From JAGPUQ01 sp963708735 (lineage in GTDB: Bacteria > Pseudomonadota > Gammaproteobacteria > Pseudomonadales > Porticoccaceae): a stretch of 64,000 nucleotides of DNA. Below the pieces are notes generated by a model. That model was given only the letters and a program-made list of their open reading frames with translations, did not search any database and was not told the DNA's origin. Below are positions 27,562 to 36,097 of the stretch, piece after piece (position 1 is the stretch's first letter; each line of letters begins with the position of its first letter). Both the position numbers and the translations under genes were made by a program. The stretch covers positions 248,001-312,000 of the forward strand of contig CAVPTW010000042.1 of NCBI GenBank assembly GCA_963708735.1. The letters are read 5' to 3'.

Positions 27562-28131
27562 TTGAAGGCAATCGCCTTCAATGAATATTTCGACACGCAG
27601 GTGGACAACAAAATAATTGGCGAGACTTCCCTCAACGGCGTTTTCATCCAGAAGCATCTCGGCGTCCCGCTTTCCGAACTGGACAGCCACATCGAGGAAT
27701 ACGCTTTTGATGACAGCGAAGTCCTGGAGGAGAACGGGGCCAGGAAACAGGGGAAGAAGAAAAGGTATCAGATAGGTACGATCTGCCTGTACAAAGACTA
27801 CCTCCTGACCGCGTTCTCCAAGTTCGACGAGAACAACAAGGCGCTGCTGACGATGCCGGAGTACCTTGAGTTCCTCATCAATTTCTGGGACAAGGTAAAC
27901 AACGTCTACGCCCAGCAAAGCGTATCGACCACGATTTTCGGCTCGGGAATCACGCGGATCAAAGGACACAAGAACATTTCCGACGAGGATCTCCTGAAGA
28001 TAATGCTGTGGACGTTCAGGATCAGCGAGATGCGATTCAAGTACCCCGCGAAGCTGACCATCGTGATCCACAAAGACAAGATTGACCAGATCAATCTTCT
28101 CGACATTAAATCCGCTAGGAACGGCGTGTAA
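27562..28131 (+). pseudogene. thsA: 3' part of Thoeris thsA (macro domain), separated by the IS
   Basis: This holds 189 codons from the TSD onward (LKAIAFNEYFDTQVDNKIIGETSLNG...). The segments IIGETSLNGVFIQKH, KKRYQIGTICLYKDYLLTAFSKFDE and VSTTIFGSGITRIKG match the ThsA-type macro domain (the ligand pocket for the TIR-made signal). A TTG at 27562 could start a fragment but has no clear ribosome-binding site, and the TM part would be missing. Reading across a precise excision restores the full protein. Confidence 0.8.
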
Positions 28132-28237
28132 TTTCCAATAGCGGTTCGGGGCGAGCCTGCTTCTCATAGATGCTGGCTGGGTAGGTGCTGTACCAACAGC
28201 ACAGCGCCCCGCCGCGACGGGCGGGGCGCTGCGGCGG

Positions 28238-28552
28238 TCACGCCGCCTGCGGCTTGCTGCGCGACCAGATCAGGTCGTGCGTGCCGTCCTCGCCTTCGAT
28301 CAGGCGGGCATAGACCGCTGCCGGGAACGAAGGGTCGTCGAGGGTCACGGATAGGTACTCGCGGCCGGCCTCACTGGTCTTCTTCCATGCCGCGCCGATG
28401 TCGTGGCCGGCCGCCTGGAGGCGGAAGTCGGGGGCGTTCTCGCTGCTGCCCTTGTCGTTGGGAGCCAGCTTGACCTTGACGTTGAGCGTCAGGGTGCGCA
28501 GCGTGCCGGTGAAGCCGTCTTTGTCGGTGGTGAAGGTGCCGATGTTGGCCAT
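28238..28552 (-). CDS. DUF736 family protein
   Basis: A 104-residue protein beginning MANIGTFTTDKDGFTGTLRTLTLNVKVKLAP, the classic DUF736 start, and ending with ARLIEGEDGTHDLIWSRSKPQAA. The family is small, conserved on ICEs and plasmids, and of unknown function. It is preceded by a long GC-rich leader (28553-29365). A G-rich stretch lies before the start (GGAGAAAACATC). Confidence 0.88.
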   Translation of the reverse strand: MANIGTFTTDKDGFTGTLRTLTLNVKVKLAPNDKGSSENAPDFRLQAAGHDIGAAWKKTSEAGREYLSVTLDDPSFPAAVYARLIEGEDGTHDLIWSRSKPQAA

Positions 28553-29365
28553 GATGTTTTCTCCTTTCGGTTGAACAAGGGTCGCGCCCATCGCGTCCTT
28601 GTTGTGATCCGGCCGGCGGTGGACGGGCTGGCTGCACCGCATGCGGTCGCAACGCAGTGGAGAACCGGAAGGCGAAAAGAATTTGCCGCGCGAGGAATGC
28701 GCGCAGCGCAGGGGAAATTGTTTTCGCCGGACGGTTGCAGCCATGAAGCCCGAGGCGCAGCCGCGCCACCGCCAGGATTCACGACAAGCCAAGGACGCAG
28801 GGGCCGCCCGCTCCCGAAAGGAGATGTGGCTGACTCGGTATCCCCGCGTGACGGCTTCACCGGCTTGCGCCCTGACGCGGGCAAGGCCAACCGCCAGCGA
28901 CAAGGCAACGCCCCTTGCCGCCAGCAGGCGGCCTTCGTGGTTGAGGCGTGGCGTGGAAGAAGATCAGCAAGGCCGGGGCGGCGTGTCGGTGAACCGTCCT
29001 TCGTGACGTACAGGCGGCGAACCGTCAGCATCGAGGACGCCACGCTTTGGCACAACCTGCCGCAGCAAGCCGGGGCGTAGCCCCACAAGCCCCCCCATTG
29101 TGGCGGGGCGTTGATTTGCCTCGCAAGCGCAGCGCCGCAGGCGCGAAGGCGTGAGGGATTGAAGCCGGATGGCCATGACGCCATTGGCGGCATGGGGCGC
29201 AGCCCGAAAGCCCGGCGGCACGAGGTGCCGACACGCCCCCATGTATTTGACTCAACGGCCGTCAAACCAGCCATTGCTGCGAGCACTTATGCAATTCGGT
29301 AGCAATACAATACGCCATAAAGTAGGTATAATAGGCTACCTATTTTATTGCATAGGAAAAACCGG
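28553..29365. other. Long GC-rich leader between DUF736 and TetR genes
   Basis: About 810 bp without a convincing gene. Long frames on both strands are Arg/Ala/Pro-rich shadows. Within it, 29121-29230 resembles the direct-repeat unit found at 41451-41566 and 46101-46210 (GAAGCCGGATGG, GGGGCGCAGCCC, GGCGGCACG). The right end turns AT-rich and holds the tetR promoter. Confidence 0.55.
29318..29346. promoter_or_regulatory. Candidate TetR operator and promoter
   Basis: TAGGTA (29323-29328) and TACCTA (29337-29342) form an inverted pair across 8 bp, overlapping the TATAAT-like sequence GGTATAATAGG. It lies about 25 bp before the tetR start, so the regulator probably represses itself and the coupled permease. 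Confidence 0.6.
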
Positions 29366-29956
29366 ATGCCCCTTGCTACCTCAAACAGGAAAGAGAGCGC
29401 CCACGACCGGCTGCTGAAATCCGCCGCGATCCTGTTCTACAACGATGGCATCGCGGCCACCGGCATAGACGCCATCGTCAAGAAGGCCGGTGTGGCAAAG
29501 AAAAGCCTCTACAACAACTTCGCCTCCAAGGCCGAGTTGGTCGCGGAATACCTGCAAGTCCGGCACGCCGAATGGCTGTCGCTCTACGAGGCCCGCGTAC
29601 GGCAGGCCAAAGGGCCGACCGAGCGGGTCTTGTCGGTGTTCGAGGCATACGCCGACCACGCCGAACATGCCTATGAGCGAGGGTTTCGCGGCTGCGGGCT
29701 ACTGAACGCGGCCGCCGAGTTCCCGGCCGGGGATGCCGGCCGCAAGGCCGTGCGCGTTCATAAGGAAGAAGTCGAAGCCCTCTTGAACATGCACCTTGCC
29801 GAACTGATGCCCGGCGACGTGGCGCGCGCCGCGCAGCTTGCCCGGCATCTGGCGTTCCTGCTTGAAGGCGCGATTGTCCGCGCCGGCCTAGAAGGCAACA
29901 GCGATTGCGTCATTCAGGCGAAGCACATGGCCGCTTCGATGTTGGGGGCTGCGTGA
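29366..29956 (+). CDS. TetR family regulator
   Basis: A 196-residue TetR protein. The HTH lies at residues 15-60 (AAILFYNDGIAATGIDAIVKKAGVAKKSLYNNFASKAELVAEYL), followed by a helical ligand domain. The ATG at 29366 is chosen over an upstream TTG. Its stop overlaps the GTG start of the permease gene (GTGA), so it is coupled to it and likely controls it in response to the permease substrate. Confidence 0.9.
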   Translation: MPLATSNRKESAHDRLLKSAAILFYNDGIAATGIDAIVKKAGVAKKSLYNNFASKAELVAEYLQVRHAEWLSLYEARVRQAKGPTERVLSVFEAYADHAEHAYERGFRGCGLLNAAAEFPAGDAGRKAVRVHKEEVEALLNMHLAELMPGDVARAAQLARHLAFLLEGAIVRAGLEGNSDCVIQAKHMAASMLGAA

Positions 29957-31302
29957 CCGTTTCATCGAAAGAACATCTGTTCGGGGTTGCCGGCGTCCTG
30001 GTGGCCTCCGTGCTTTGGGGCACGACCGGCGTTTCCGCCACTTTCGCCCCGGAAGTCGGCGCGGCCGCGATTGGCGCGGCGGCTATGGGCGTCGGCGGTC
30101 TGCTCCAGGCCGCGATAGCCACCCGAGCCATTGCCCGCAATGCGGCCGTGCTGCACCTGCAATGGCGTTGGCTGCTGTTGGGAGCCCTGGCCGTGGCCAT
30201 CTACCCGCTGGCGTTCTACGGCTCGATGCGCCTGGTCGGCGTGACGGTCGGCACGGTGGTTTCCATCGGCTCCGCGCCTCTGCTGTCGGCCGTCATCGAA
30301 ATGGTCATGGACGGCCTGCGCGTCACCGCCCGATGGGTCATCGGTGCCGTCCTCGGCCTGGTGGGCATGGCCTTGCTCGGCATCGCGGAAAGCAGTGGTC
30401 ATAGCGCAGCCACGGCCGCGCCCCCGATCACCATTGGCGTGGCCTTGGGCCTGCTCGCGGGCCTGACCTACGCGCTGTATTCCTGGGCGGCCCGCCGCCT
30501 GATGCAGCGCCGTATCCCGTCGCGGGCGGCAATGGGCGCGATCTTCGGGATTGGCGGCCTGCTGCTGATGCCGGTGCTGTTCGCAACGGGTGCACCGTTT
30601 CTGGCCTCATGGAACAACGCCGCCGTGGGCATCTACATGACCTTGGTGCCGATGTTCCTGGGCTATGTCTGCTTTGGCTACGGCCTGGCCCGCATCGCGG
30701 CCAGCACAGCCACCACGATCACCCTCTTGGAGCCGGTCGTTGCGGCTGCGCTCGCCGCCATTATCGTGGGCGAACGGCTCCCCGCAATGGGGTGGGTGGG
30801 CGTTGCGCTAATCTTTGCGTGTCTGGTGTGCATCACGCTGCCGGTACGGGCATACAGTCGAACAAATCCGGTGCCTACAAAACGAACCCGGCCTAGCGAC
30901 GCAACGCTGGCCTGCAAGGCATCGCATCCCGATCTTTCAACGCCTGGAGTAGCAGTAACCGTCATGACGACAATTTCATGGGACGACTTCGCAAAGATCG
31001 AATTGCGCGTGGGGCGCATCATCAAGGTCGAGCTATTTCCCGAAGCACGCAAGCCAGCCTACAAATTGCTGGTGGATTTCGGGCCGGAGATCGGACAGCG
31101 CAAGTCCAGCGCGCAAGTGACCGACCTTTATGCAATGGATGATCTAGTGGGCAAGCAGGTAGTTGCAGTCATCAATTTCCCGCCCAAGCAAATCGGCCCG
31201 CTCATGTCTGAATGCCTGGTGACGGGCTTCCTCGATGAACAAGGCCATGTGACCTTGTGCATACCGGACAAGCCTGTTCCGTTGGGGGCAAAGCTGTTCT
31301 AG
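29953..31302 (+). CDS. EamA-type permease fused in frame to a CsaA-type tRNA-binding domain
   Basis: A 449-residue frame. Residues 1-300 are a ten-helix DMT/EamA permease (LVASVLWGTTGVSATFAPE at the start; VAAALAAIIVGERLPAMGWVGVALI near the end). After a linker rich in Pro, Arg and Thr, residues from 338 (MTTISWDDFAKIELRVGRI) are a complete 112-residue CsaA-type domain with IELRVGRI, YKLLVDFG and the C-terminal CIPDKPVPLGAKLF. CsaA proteins are normally separate. A GGAG about 15 bp before ATG 30964 could allow independent translation. Whether one or two proteins are made cannot be seen. Confidence 0.8.
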   Translation: MTVSSKEHLFGVAGVLVASVLWGTTGVSATFAPEVGAAAIGAAAMGVGGLLQAAIATRAIARNAAVLHLQWRWLLLGALAVAIYPLAFYGSMRLVGVTVGTVVSIGSAPLLSAVIEMVMDGLRVTARWVIGAVLGLVGMALLGIAESSGHSAATAAPPITIGVALGLLAGLTYALYSWAARRLMQRRIPSRAAMGAIFGIGGLLLMPVLFATGAPFLASWNNAAVGIYMTLVPMFLGYVCFGYGLARIAASTATTITLLEPVVAAALAAIIVGERLPAMGWVGVALIFACLVCITLPVRAYSRTNPVPTKRTRPSDATLACKASHPDLSTPGVAVTVMTTISWDDFAKIELRVGRIIKVELFPEARKPAYKLLVDFGPEIGQRKSSAQVTDLYAMDDLVGKQVVAVINFPPKQIGPLMSECLVTGFLDEQGHVTLCIPDKPVPLGAKLF

Positions 31303-31350
31303 CCGCCATCGCCAGTAGGCGATCCAGCGGCTCTGGCTTTTCGGTTTCAG

Positions 31351-31383
31351 TCCGGGCGCGGCTACTGCCGCGCCCGGATTTTT
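31351..31383 (+). terminator. Strong Rho-independent terminator after the permease-CsaA gene
   Basis: TCCGGGCGCGGC and GCCGCGCCCGGA form a perfect 12-bp stem around TACT, followed by TTTTT. It is 49 bp past the stop at 31302 and ends the tetR operon. Confidence 0.88.
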
Positions 31384-31631
31384 CCCGCGCCCAGGTCGGA
31401 ACGGCCTGGGCGCGGTGCTGATTTGGGTACACACTCCTTCACCTCAACGACCCACCACACGGCACGCGACAAGGCGCGGCCCGTGAGGTCGGTTAGGTCG
31501 GCGCGGGCCGTCCAGCCACGAGGCGGACGGTAGCCGTGCACGTCGCCATCGCCATGCCAGCGTCGTGCGCGTACCGTGCCGGGGGCATAGGTCGCGGCCA
31601 TGCAGGGGCGATTTGTTGGGCGATGGTTCAT
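31362..31631 (-). CDS. Small hypothetical protein downstream of parB
   Basis: An 89-residue frame starting MNHRPTNRPCMAATYAPGTVRARRW and including GYRPPRGWTARADLTDLTGRALSRAVWWVVEV. A GAGG box is ten bases before the ATG. The first 65 residues look like a real folded protein, but the C-terminal tail runs into the terminator stem. Before the IS66 insertion it lay about 60 bp behind the native parB stop on the same strand, so it could be the last gene of that operon. No function recognised. Confidence 0.45.
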   Translation of the reverse strand: MNHRPTNRPCMAATYAPGTVRARRWHGDGDVHGYRPPRGWTARADLTDLTGRALSRAVWWVVEVKECVPKSAPRPGRSDLGAGKIRARQ

Positions 31632-31650
31632 GGTCGGCATCCTCAACATG

Positions 31651-31678
31651 AAGCGCCCCGGTAGAAGCCGGGGCGCTT
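31651..31678 (-). other. Hairpin between native parB end and the small gene
   Basis: AAGCGCCCCGG and CCGGGGCGCTT form a perfect 11-bp stem around a 6-nt loop, 20 bp before the small gene's start. It has no T-run, so it may be an mRNA stabiliser or attenuator rather than a terminator. Confidence 0.5.
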
Positions 31679-31799
31679 GCCTTCGGCGCGGGTCAAGCGG
31701 CCAGCGCCTCGGCGGGTTCATTCGTAAGCGTCTCTCGTAGCCATCTTGTTGCCCTTGCCTAAGCCCATCACTCTGCGGTTTTCTCCGACGTGGACGGGA

Positions 31800-32123
31800 A
31801 TGATGGCGATGAGCGAGGTGGCGGTGCAGTGGGCGGAGCATGTCCGTCGGTGGCGGAGCGGTGGTCTGACGCGGGCGGCGTACTGCGCTGAGCAGGGGGT
31901 GAAGGCGGCGACGCTGTCGTACTGGGCCTGGCGACTGGACAAGGCGCAACGCGCCGTTGTACCGGCGCCGATGGTGCCGGCCTTCGTCCCGGTCCAGGTG
32001 GTGCCGGCGGCCACGGTGCCGATGATGGTCGAGGTGAGCTATGCGGGTGGACTACGACTGGGCCTGCCGGCGGGGATCGATGTGGTCTGGGCCACCGCGC
32101 TGGTGAGGGCGCTGGCATGCTGA
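31800..32123 (+). CDS. tnpA: IS66 TnpA-like protein
   Basis: About 107 residues: VAVQWAEHVRRWRSGGLTRAAYCAEQGVKAATLSYWAWRLDK carries the short HTH of IS66 OrfA proteins. The start is uncertain (ATG at 31800, 31803 or 31809). It overlaps tnpB by a few bases. Confidence 0.82.
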   Translation: MMAMSEVAVQWAEHVRRWRSGGLTRAAYCAEQGVKAATLSYWAWRLDKAQRAVVPAPMVPAFVPVQVVPAATVPMMVEVSYAGGLRLGLPAGIDVVWATALVRALAC

Positions 32124-32455
32124 GCCCGAGCGGATGGTGGTTGGCGGTGGCGCCGATGGATCTGCGCTGCGGCATGGACCGTTTGATGGTGGCGGTGCAA
32201 ACCGCGCTGGGCCGCGACGCCTTCGACGGTGGGGCGTATGTGTTTCGTAACCGATCCGGCACGCGGATCAAGGTGCTGTGCTGTGATGCGCAAGGGGTAT
32301 GGCTATGCGTGCGGCGGCTGTCGAAGGGTCATTTCGTGTGGCCGGGCAGCGGCGATGCCACGTGCGAGCTTTCATCCGAAGCGTTTGCCTGGCTGTGCGC
32401 GGGGGTCGACTGGCGACGACTGAGTGATCGCGTCATGCCACGGCACGTGGTGTGA
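32117..32455 (+). CDS. tnpB: IS66 accessory protein TnpB
   Basis: A 112-residue protein with the conserved IS66 OrfB strings PMDLRCGMDRLMVAVQTALGRD and RNRSGTRIKVLCCDAQGVWLCVRRLSKGHFVWP. It is needed together with TnpA and TnpC for IS66 transposition. Length is normal. Confidence 0.92.
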   Translation: MLSPSGWWLAVAPMDLRCGMDRLMVAVQTALGRDAFDGGAYVFRNRSGTRIKVLCCDAQGVWLCVRRLSKGHFVWPGSGDATCELSSEAFAWLCAGVDWRRLSDRVMPRHVV

Positions 32456-32470
32456 TGAAAAAGCTTTCAT

Positions 32471-32490
32471 ATAGCCGTCTAGACGGCTAT
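32471..32490. repeat. Perfect 20-bp palindrome before tnpC
   Basis: ATAGCCGTCTAGACGGCTAT is fully self-complementary. It sits in the 45-bp gap between tnpB and tnpC, 11 bp before the tnpC start, where it could mask the ribosome-binding site. Confidence 0.6.
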
Positions 32491-32500
32491 ACTATGAGGC

Positions 32501-33833
32501 ATGAACTCCGCCGCATCCGATGCTTCCGTCGACGACCTTGCTACGCTGCGCCGCAAGCTGGCCGAGCGTGACGCGGAGCATCAGGCAGCACTCGCCGAGC
32601 GCGATGAGCGGATCGACAGTCAGCAGCGCACCCTGGTCTACCGACAAGCCAAGATCGATACGCTCACCGCCGAGATCGCGCGACTGCGCCGCTGGCAGTT
32701 TGGCCGGCGCTCCGAACAGCTCGATCCGGGGCAGCGTGCCTTGTTCGAGGACACCCTGGCCGAGGACATCGCCGCCGTCGAGGCGCAGCTGGAGGCGTTG
32801 ACGGCACCGGCCACGACGCCGGCCCCGCCGCGGCGTCCGTCCCGGCGCGAACCGTTGCCGGCCCATTTGGCACGCATCGAGCATCGCCACGAGCCGGCCT
32901 CGTGCACCTGTGAGGTCTGCGGCGACGCCCTGGTGAAGATCGGCGAGGACGTGAGCGAGCGGCTGGACTGCGAGCCGGTGCGCTTCTTTGTCCAACGCGA
33001 CATCTACCCCAAGTACGCGTGCCGCCCCTGCCAGCGCATCGTGGCCGAACCGGTCGCCCCGGCGATCATCGAGCGCGGTCGCCCCAGCGCCGCACTGCTG
33101 GCGCACATCGCTGTCAGCAAGTGGGTCGATCATCTGCCGCTGTATCGGCAAAGTGCGATCTACACCCGGAGCGGCGTGACGCTGTCGCGTGGCACCCTGG
33201 CCGAATGGGCCGGGCGGATCGGCGTGGCATTGACCCCACTGGCCGAGGCGATGCAGGCGCAGCTGCTGCAGCAGTCGGTCCTGCATGCCGACGAGACGCC
33301 GGTGGCGATGCTCAATCCGGGCGCGGGCAAGACGAAACAGGCCTATCTTTTTGCGTACCGCAGCGCCGACCCGCAAGCGCCGGCGATCACGGTGTTCGAC
33401 TTCTGTACCAGCCGCAGCGGTGAGCATGCGCGTCGCTTCCTGGGCGACTGGCAAGGCGCGTTGATGGTCGACGACTTTGCCGGGTATAAAGCTGGGTTTG
33501 CCCAAGGCATCACCGAACTGGCCTGTCTGGCGCACATCCGGCGCAAGTTCTTCGAACTGCACGAACGTCAGGCCAGCACGCTGACCGGGCCGCCGCTGGC
33601 ATCGATCGCCCAGCTCTATCGCATCGAGGCCGACGCCCGGGGGCTGGACCCGCCCGTCCGTCAGGCCCTGCGGCAAACCCAGGCCAAGCCCATCCTCGAT
33701 GCCTGGTGGGCGTGGATCCAGACCGTACGACCCACCGTCGTCGGTGGCAGTGGCATCGCCAAGGCGCTCGACTACACGATCAAGCGCTGGCCGGCACTGC
33801 TGCGCTATGTCGATGACGGCCGCTATCCGATCG
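32501..33833 (+). pseudogene. tnpC: IS66 transposase TnpC, 5' part (interrupted by intron)
   Basis: The first 444 codons of TnpC: N-terminal coiled coil (LRRKLAERDAEHQAALAERDERIDSQ), zinc-finger region (CTCEVCGDAL ... YACRPCQR) and catalytic core (LHADETPVAML, LMVDDFAGYK). The native frame stops being TnpC after GRYPI. Joined with 35826-36064 it gives 1572 bp, an intact 523-residue TnpC. Confidence 0.9.
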
Positions 33834-33947
33834 GTAGAGTCGAGATGTGGCGCGGTGGCGTTAGGTTCGGCATATCTGTAGCCGTCTCTTTCGATTGACG
33901 GTGCCTTACTGTCCGAACCGTAACTCCGTTTCCACATCCCGCTCATC

Positions 33948-33980
33948 GAACCGTACGTGCAGATTTCCCGCATACGGCTC
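33948..33980 (-). ncRNA. Group II intron domain V
   Basis: On the minus strand the 33-nt helix starts GAGCCGTATGCG, has a GAAA loop and ends CGTACGGTTC. This is the catalytic domain V with the AGC triad. About 115 nt follow to the 3' splice site, holding domain VI. Confidence 0.88.
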
Positions 33981-33992
33981 TCTTTCAGTGCA

Positions 33993-35321
33993 TCAGACCT
34001 TCGCGTTCGACAAGTTCATGCGTGGCGGCGTGAGGCGTATCAGTCCCCATTGCTCATGAAGACACTGGTCGGAGTACTGGCGGTACCCCGTTCCCTTGCG
34101 GCCTTGTTTTCGCATCAACCAGATTCGCAGTCGTCGTCGGGTGTAGTCCTGTACAAGTCGATAACTGGAAGACACCGGCCCTTGGTTGAAGTAGCCGGCC
34201 CAGCCTCGAAGCAACGGATTGAGTTCGTCAATCCGCGACTGGACGTCCTTGTTGAACCAACGCGACGACGTGGCGTCATGGACTTTCCGAAGTACACGCT
34301 TGATGGCCTTCTTCGATGGAGCCGAACCCCAGTACGGGCGCCCGTCCTTGCCAAAGAAGCGGCCGACGGTGTAACCGAGAAAATCGAAGCGCTCGGCTGG
34401 CAATCGAACCAGCCGGGTCTTCTTCTCATTAACCGTCAACCCCAGTTGCGTCATCAAGTGGCGTACCACCTCCAGCGCTCGCTCCCCTCGTCCTGACGGA
34501 CAGAGGATCACGAAGTCGTCCGCATAGTTGACCACCTCAGCACACAGTTCTTGTGCGTATCCGAAGCGATGCCATGCCAACATGAAGCGCCGGAAATACA
34601 GGTTGGCCAGGAGGGGCGAAATGATGCCGCCTTGCGGCGTGCCGCGATGATGGCTTTTCGCCTCGGTGCTGATGCACACGCCATGTGGCGTGCGTTCCAT
34701 CACCGACGCGTCCAGCCACCGCCGAATCACCGCCAGCAACGTGCCGTCGGCAATTCGACGCGCGACACAACGCATCAAGTCGCCATGGGGAATGGTGTTG
34801 AAATAATCGGACAAATCCGCGTCGACAACTTCACGTGCTCCACGTTGAGTGATACCAAAATGGATGCAGCGTAACGCCATCTTCGCGTCACGCCCCGGCC
34901 GAAAACCAAACTGCCGGGGCGAGAGGTCACCATCGAAAATCGGTCCGATCACCAACAACACCGCCATCTGCACCACCCGGTCCCGTATCGTCGGAATACC
35001 GAGCGGCCGTTCTCCTCCGTTGGCCTTGGGAATCCATACGCGCAACAGGGGCTTTGGCCGATACGTCCCGACACGCAACTCCTGCTGCAATCTTTCCAAC
35101 CAGCACCCGCGTCCGTGGTCTTCGATGTGTTCGAAGCGCTCTCCGTCGCTGCCCGGCGCACCGTGATTGGCACGGCACCGTCGGTACGCTTCTTCGAGCA
35201 CGTCGCTACGACACACCTTGTCCCACAGACTATGAAAACGTACGGTCGGTTCTGCCTTGGCTTTCGCCTGCAATGCGGTCTGCAACGTCCGAACCTTTTC
35301 GAGCGAGGTTCCTAGACTCAT
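33993..35321 (-). CDS. Group II intron reverse transcriptase/maturase
   Basis: A 442-residue intron-encoded protein from MSLGTSLEKV (an upstream Met would add eight residues). RT motifs are intact: LGIPTIRDRVVQMAVLLVIGPIFD, FRPGRDAKMAL, GTPQGGIISPLLANLYF and the active site VNYADDFVIL. The maturase X region follows (PLLRGWAGYF). No HNH endonuclease domain is present at the C-terminus. It lies inside intron domain IV, as expected. Confidence 0.93.
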   Translation of the reverse strand: MSLGTSLEKVRTLQTALQAKAKAEPTVRFHSLWDKVCRSDVLEEAYRRCRANHGAPGSDGERFEHIEDHGRGCWLERLQQELRVGTYRPKPLLRVWIPKANGGERPLGIPTIRDRVVQMAVLLVIGPIFDGDLSPRQFGFRPGRDAKMALRCIHFGITQRGAREVVDADLSDYFNTIPHGDLMRCVARRIADGTLLAVIRRWLDASVMERTPHGVCISTEAKSHHRGTPQGGIISPLLANLYFRRFMLAWHRFGYAQELCAEVVNYADDFVILCPSGRGERALEVVRHLMTQLGLTVNEKKTRLVRLPAERFDFLGYTVGRFFGKDGRPYWGSAPSKKAIKRVLRKVHDATSSRWFNKDVQSRIDELNPLLRGWAGYFNQGPVSSSYRLVQDYTRRRLRIWLMRKQGRKGTGYRQYSDQCLHEQWGLIRLTPPRMNLSNAKV

Positions 35322-35825
35322 CGTCAATCCTCGGGTTCTTGCCACTTTCCGACATCTGCTCTGAAACAGGGGGCCTTTGCTCCACCGGCATTACCCGGCT
35401 TCCGTGCTACTACGCCCCCATCCGCCATCCGCTCCAGCCGGCTCCACCTCTCGCGAGGCCGCCGTTGCCCGGCTGCCTTCCGGGCACCAGTGCGGACTTC
35501 CCTTGTTGCGTCAATGATCATGACTACGCGTGCTGCCACCACTACCCCGGTGGGATCATCGGATGCGTTTCTCGCTCGCTTCTCCGACGACAACGACCTT
35601 CCCCGTTATTATGGCGGGTCGGTTCCCACAACGACATTTCGAGGCCTGCTCAGTGTTCACTCACGTTGCGGCCCGCGTAGCGCGCTGACCTCCTTCGAGG
35701 CCGTTTCAAGAGGTGCTTCAGCCCATTCGTTGCCTCTTGGACCGCCCCTTGTGCTTCCGGCTGGAGCGAGAGTTTGCCGGGTCGGTTTTGCACCGACGAA
35801 CCATTGACACCTTTACAAGGCACAC

Positions 35826-36064
35826 ATAATAACCCGGTCGAAAACGCCATCCGTCCGATCGCACTGGGAAAAAAGAATTGGCTTTTTGCCGGTTCGCCGT
35901 CCGCCGGGCAACGCGCCGCTGCGATCATGAGTCTGCTCGCCACCGCCAAGCAAAACGGGCTGGAGTCCTACGCCTGGCTCAAGGACGTGCTTACCCGCCT
36001 GCCCACCCATCCGAACTCCCGCATCCACGAACTATTGCCGCACTCCTGGCAGCCGATCGCGTAA
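35826..36064 (+). pseudogene. tnpC: IS66 transposase TnpC, 3' part
   Basis: The last 79 codons of TnpC (NNPVENAIRPIALGKKNWLFAGSPSAGQRAAAIMSLLATAKQNG...PHSWQPIA). They carry the conserved Glu region NPVENAIRP and the C-terminus. They are separated from the 5' part by the intron, so no functional TnpC is made. Confidence 0.9.
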
Positions 36065-36097
36065 CCTTCACACCACCTTGCCCGCCGGGCAAGGTGG

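Larger units (their letters stand above)
33834..35825 (-). mobile_element. Group II intron inserted antisense in tnpC
   Basis: A 1992-bp intron on the minus strand. It starts GTGTGCC (35825 downward) and ends ...CTCTAC (33834), giving the GU...AY ends. Domain V is visible at 33948-33980. Removing 33834-35825 precisely restores the conserved IS66 phrase GRYPIDNNPVENAIRP. The RNA domains I-IV 5' part lies in 35322-35825. It is opposite to tnpC, so it cannot splice from tnpC mRNA. Confidence 0.9.

Noticed and set aside
28553..29365. Overlapping long frames in the DUF736 leader
   Set aside because: Composition-driven shadows; no domains, and the segment resembles intergenic repeats elsewhere.
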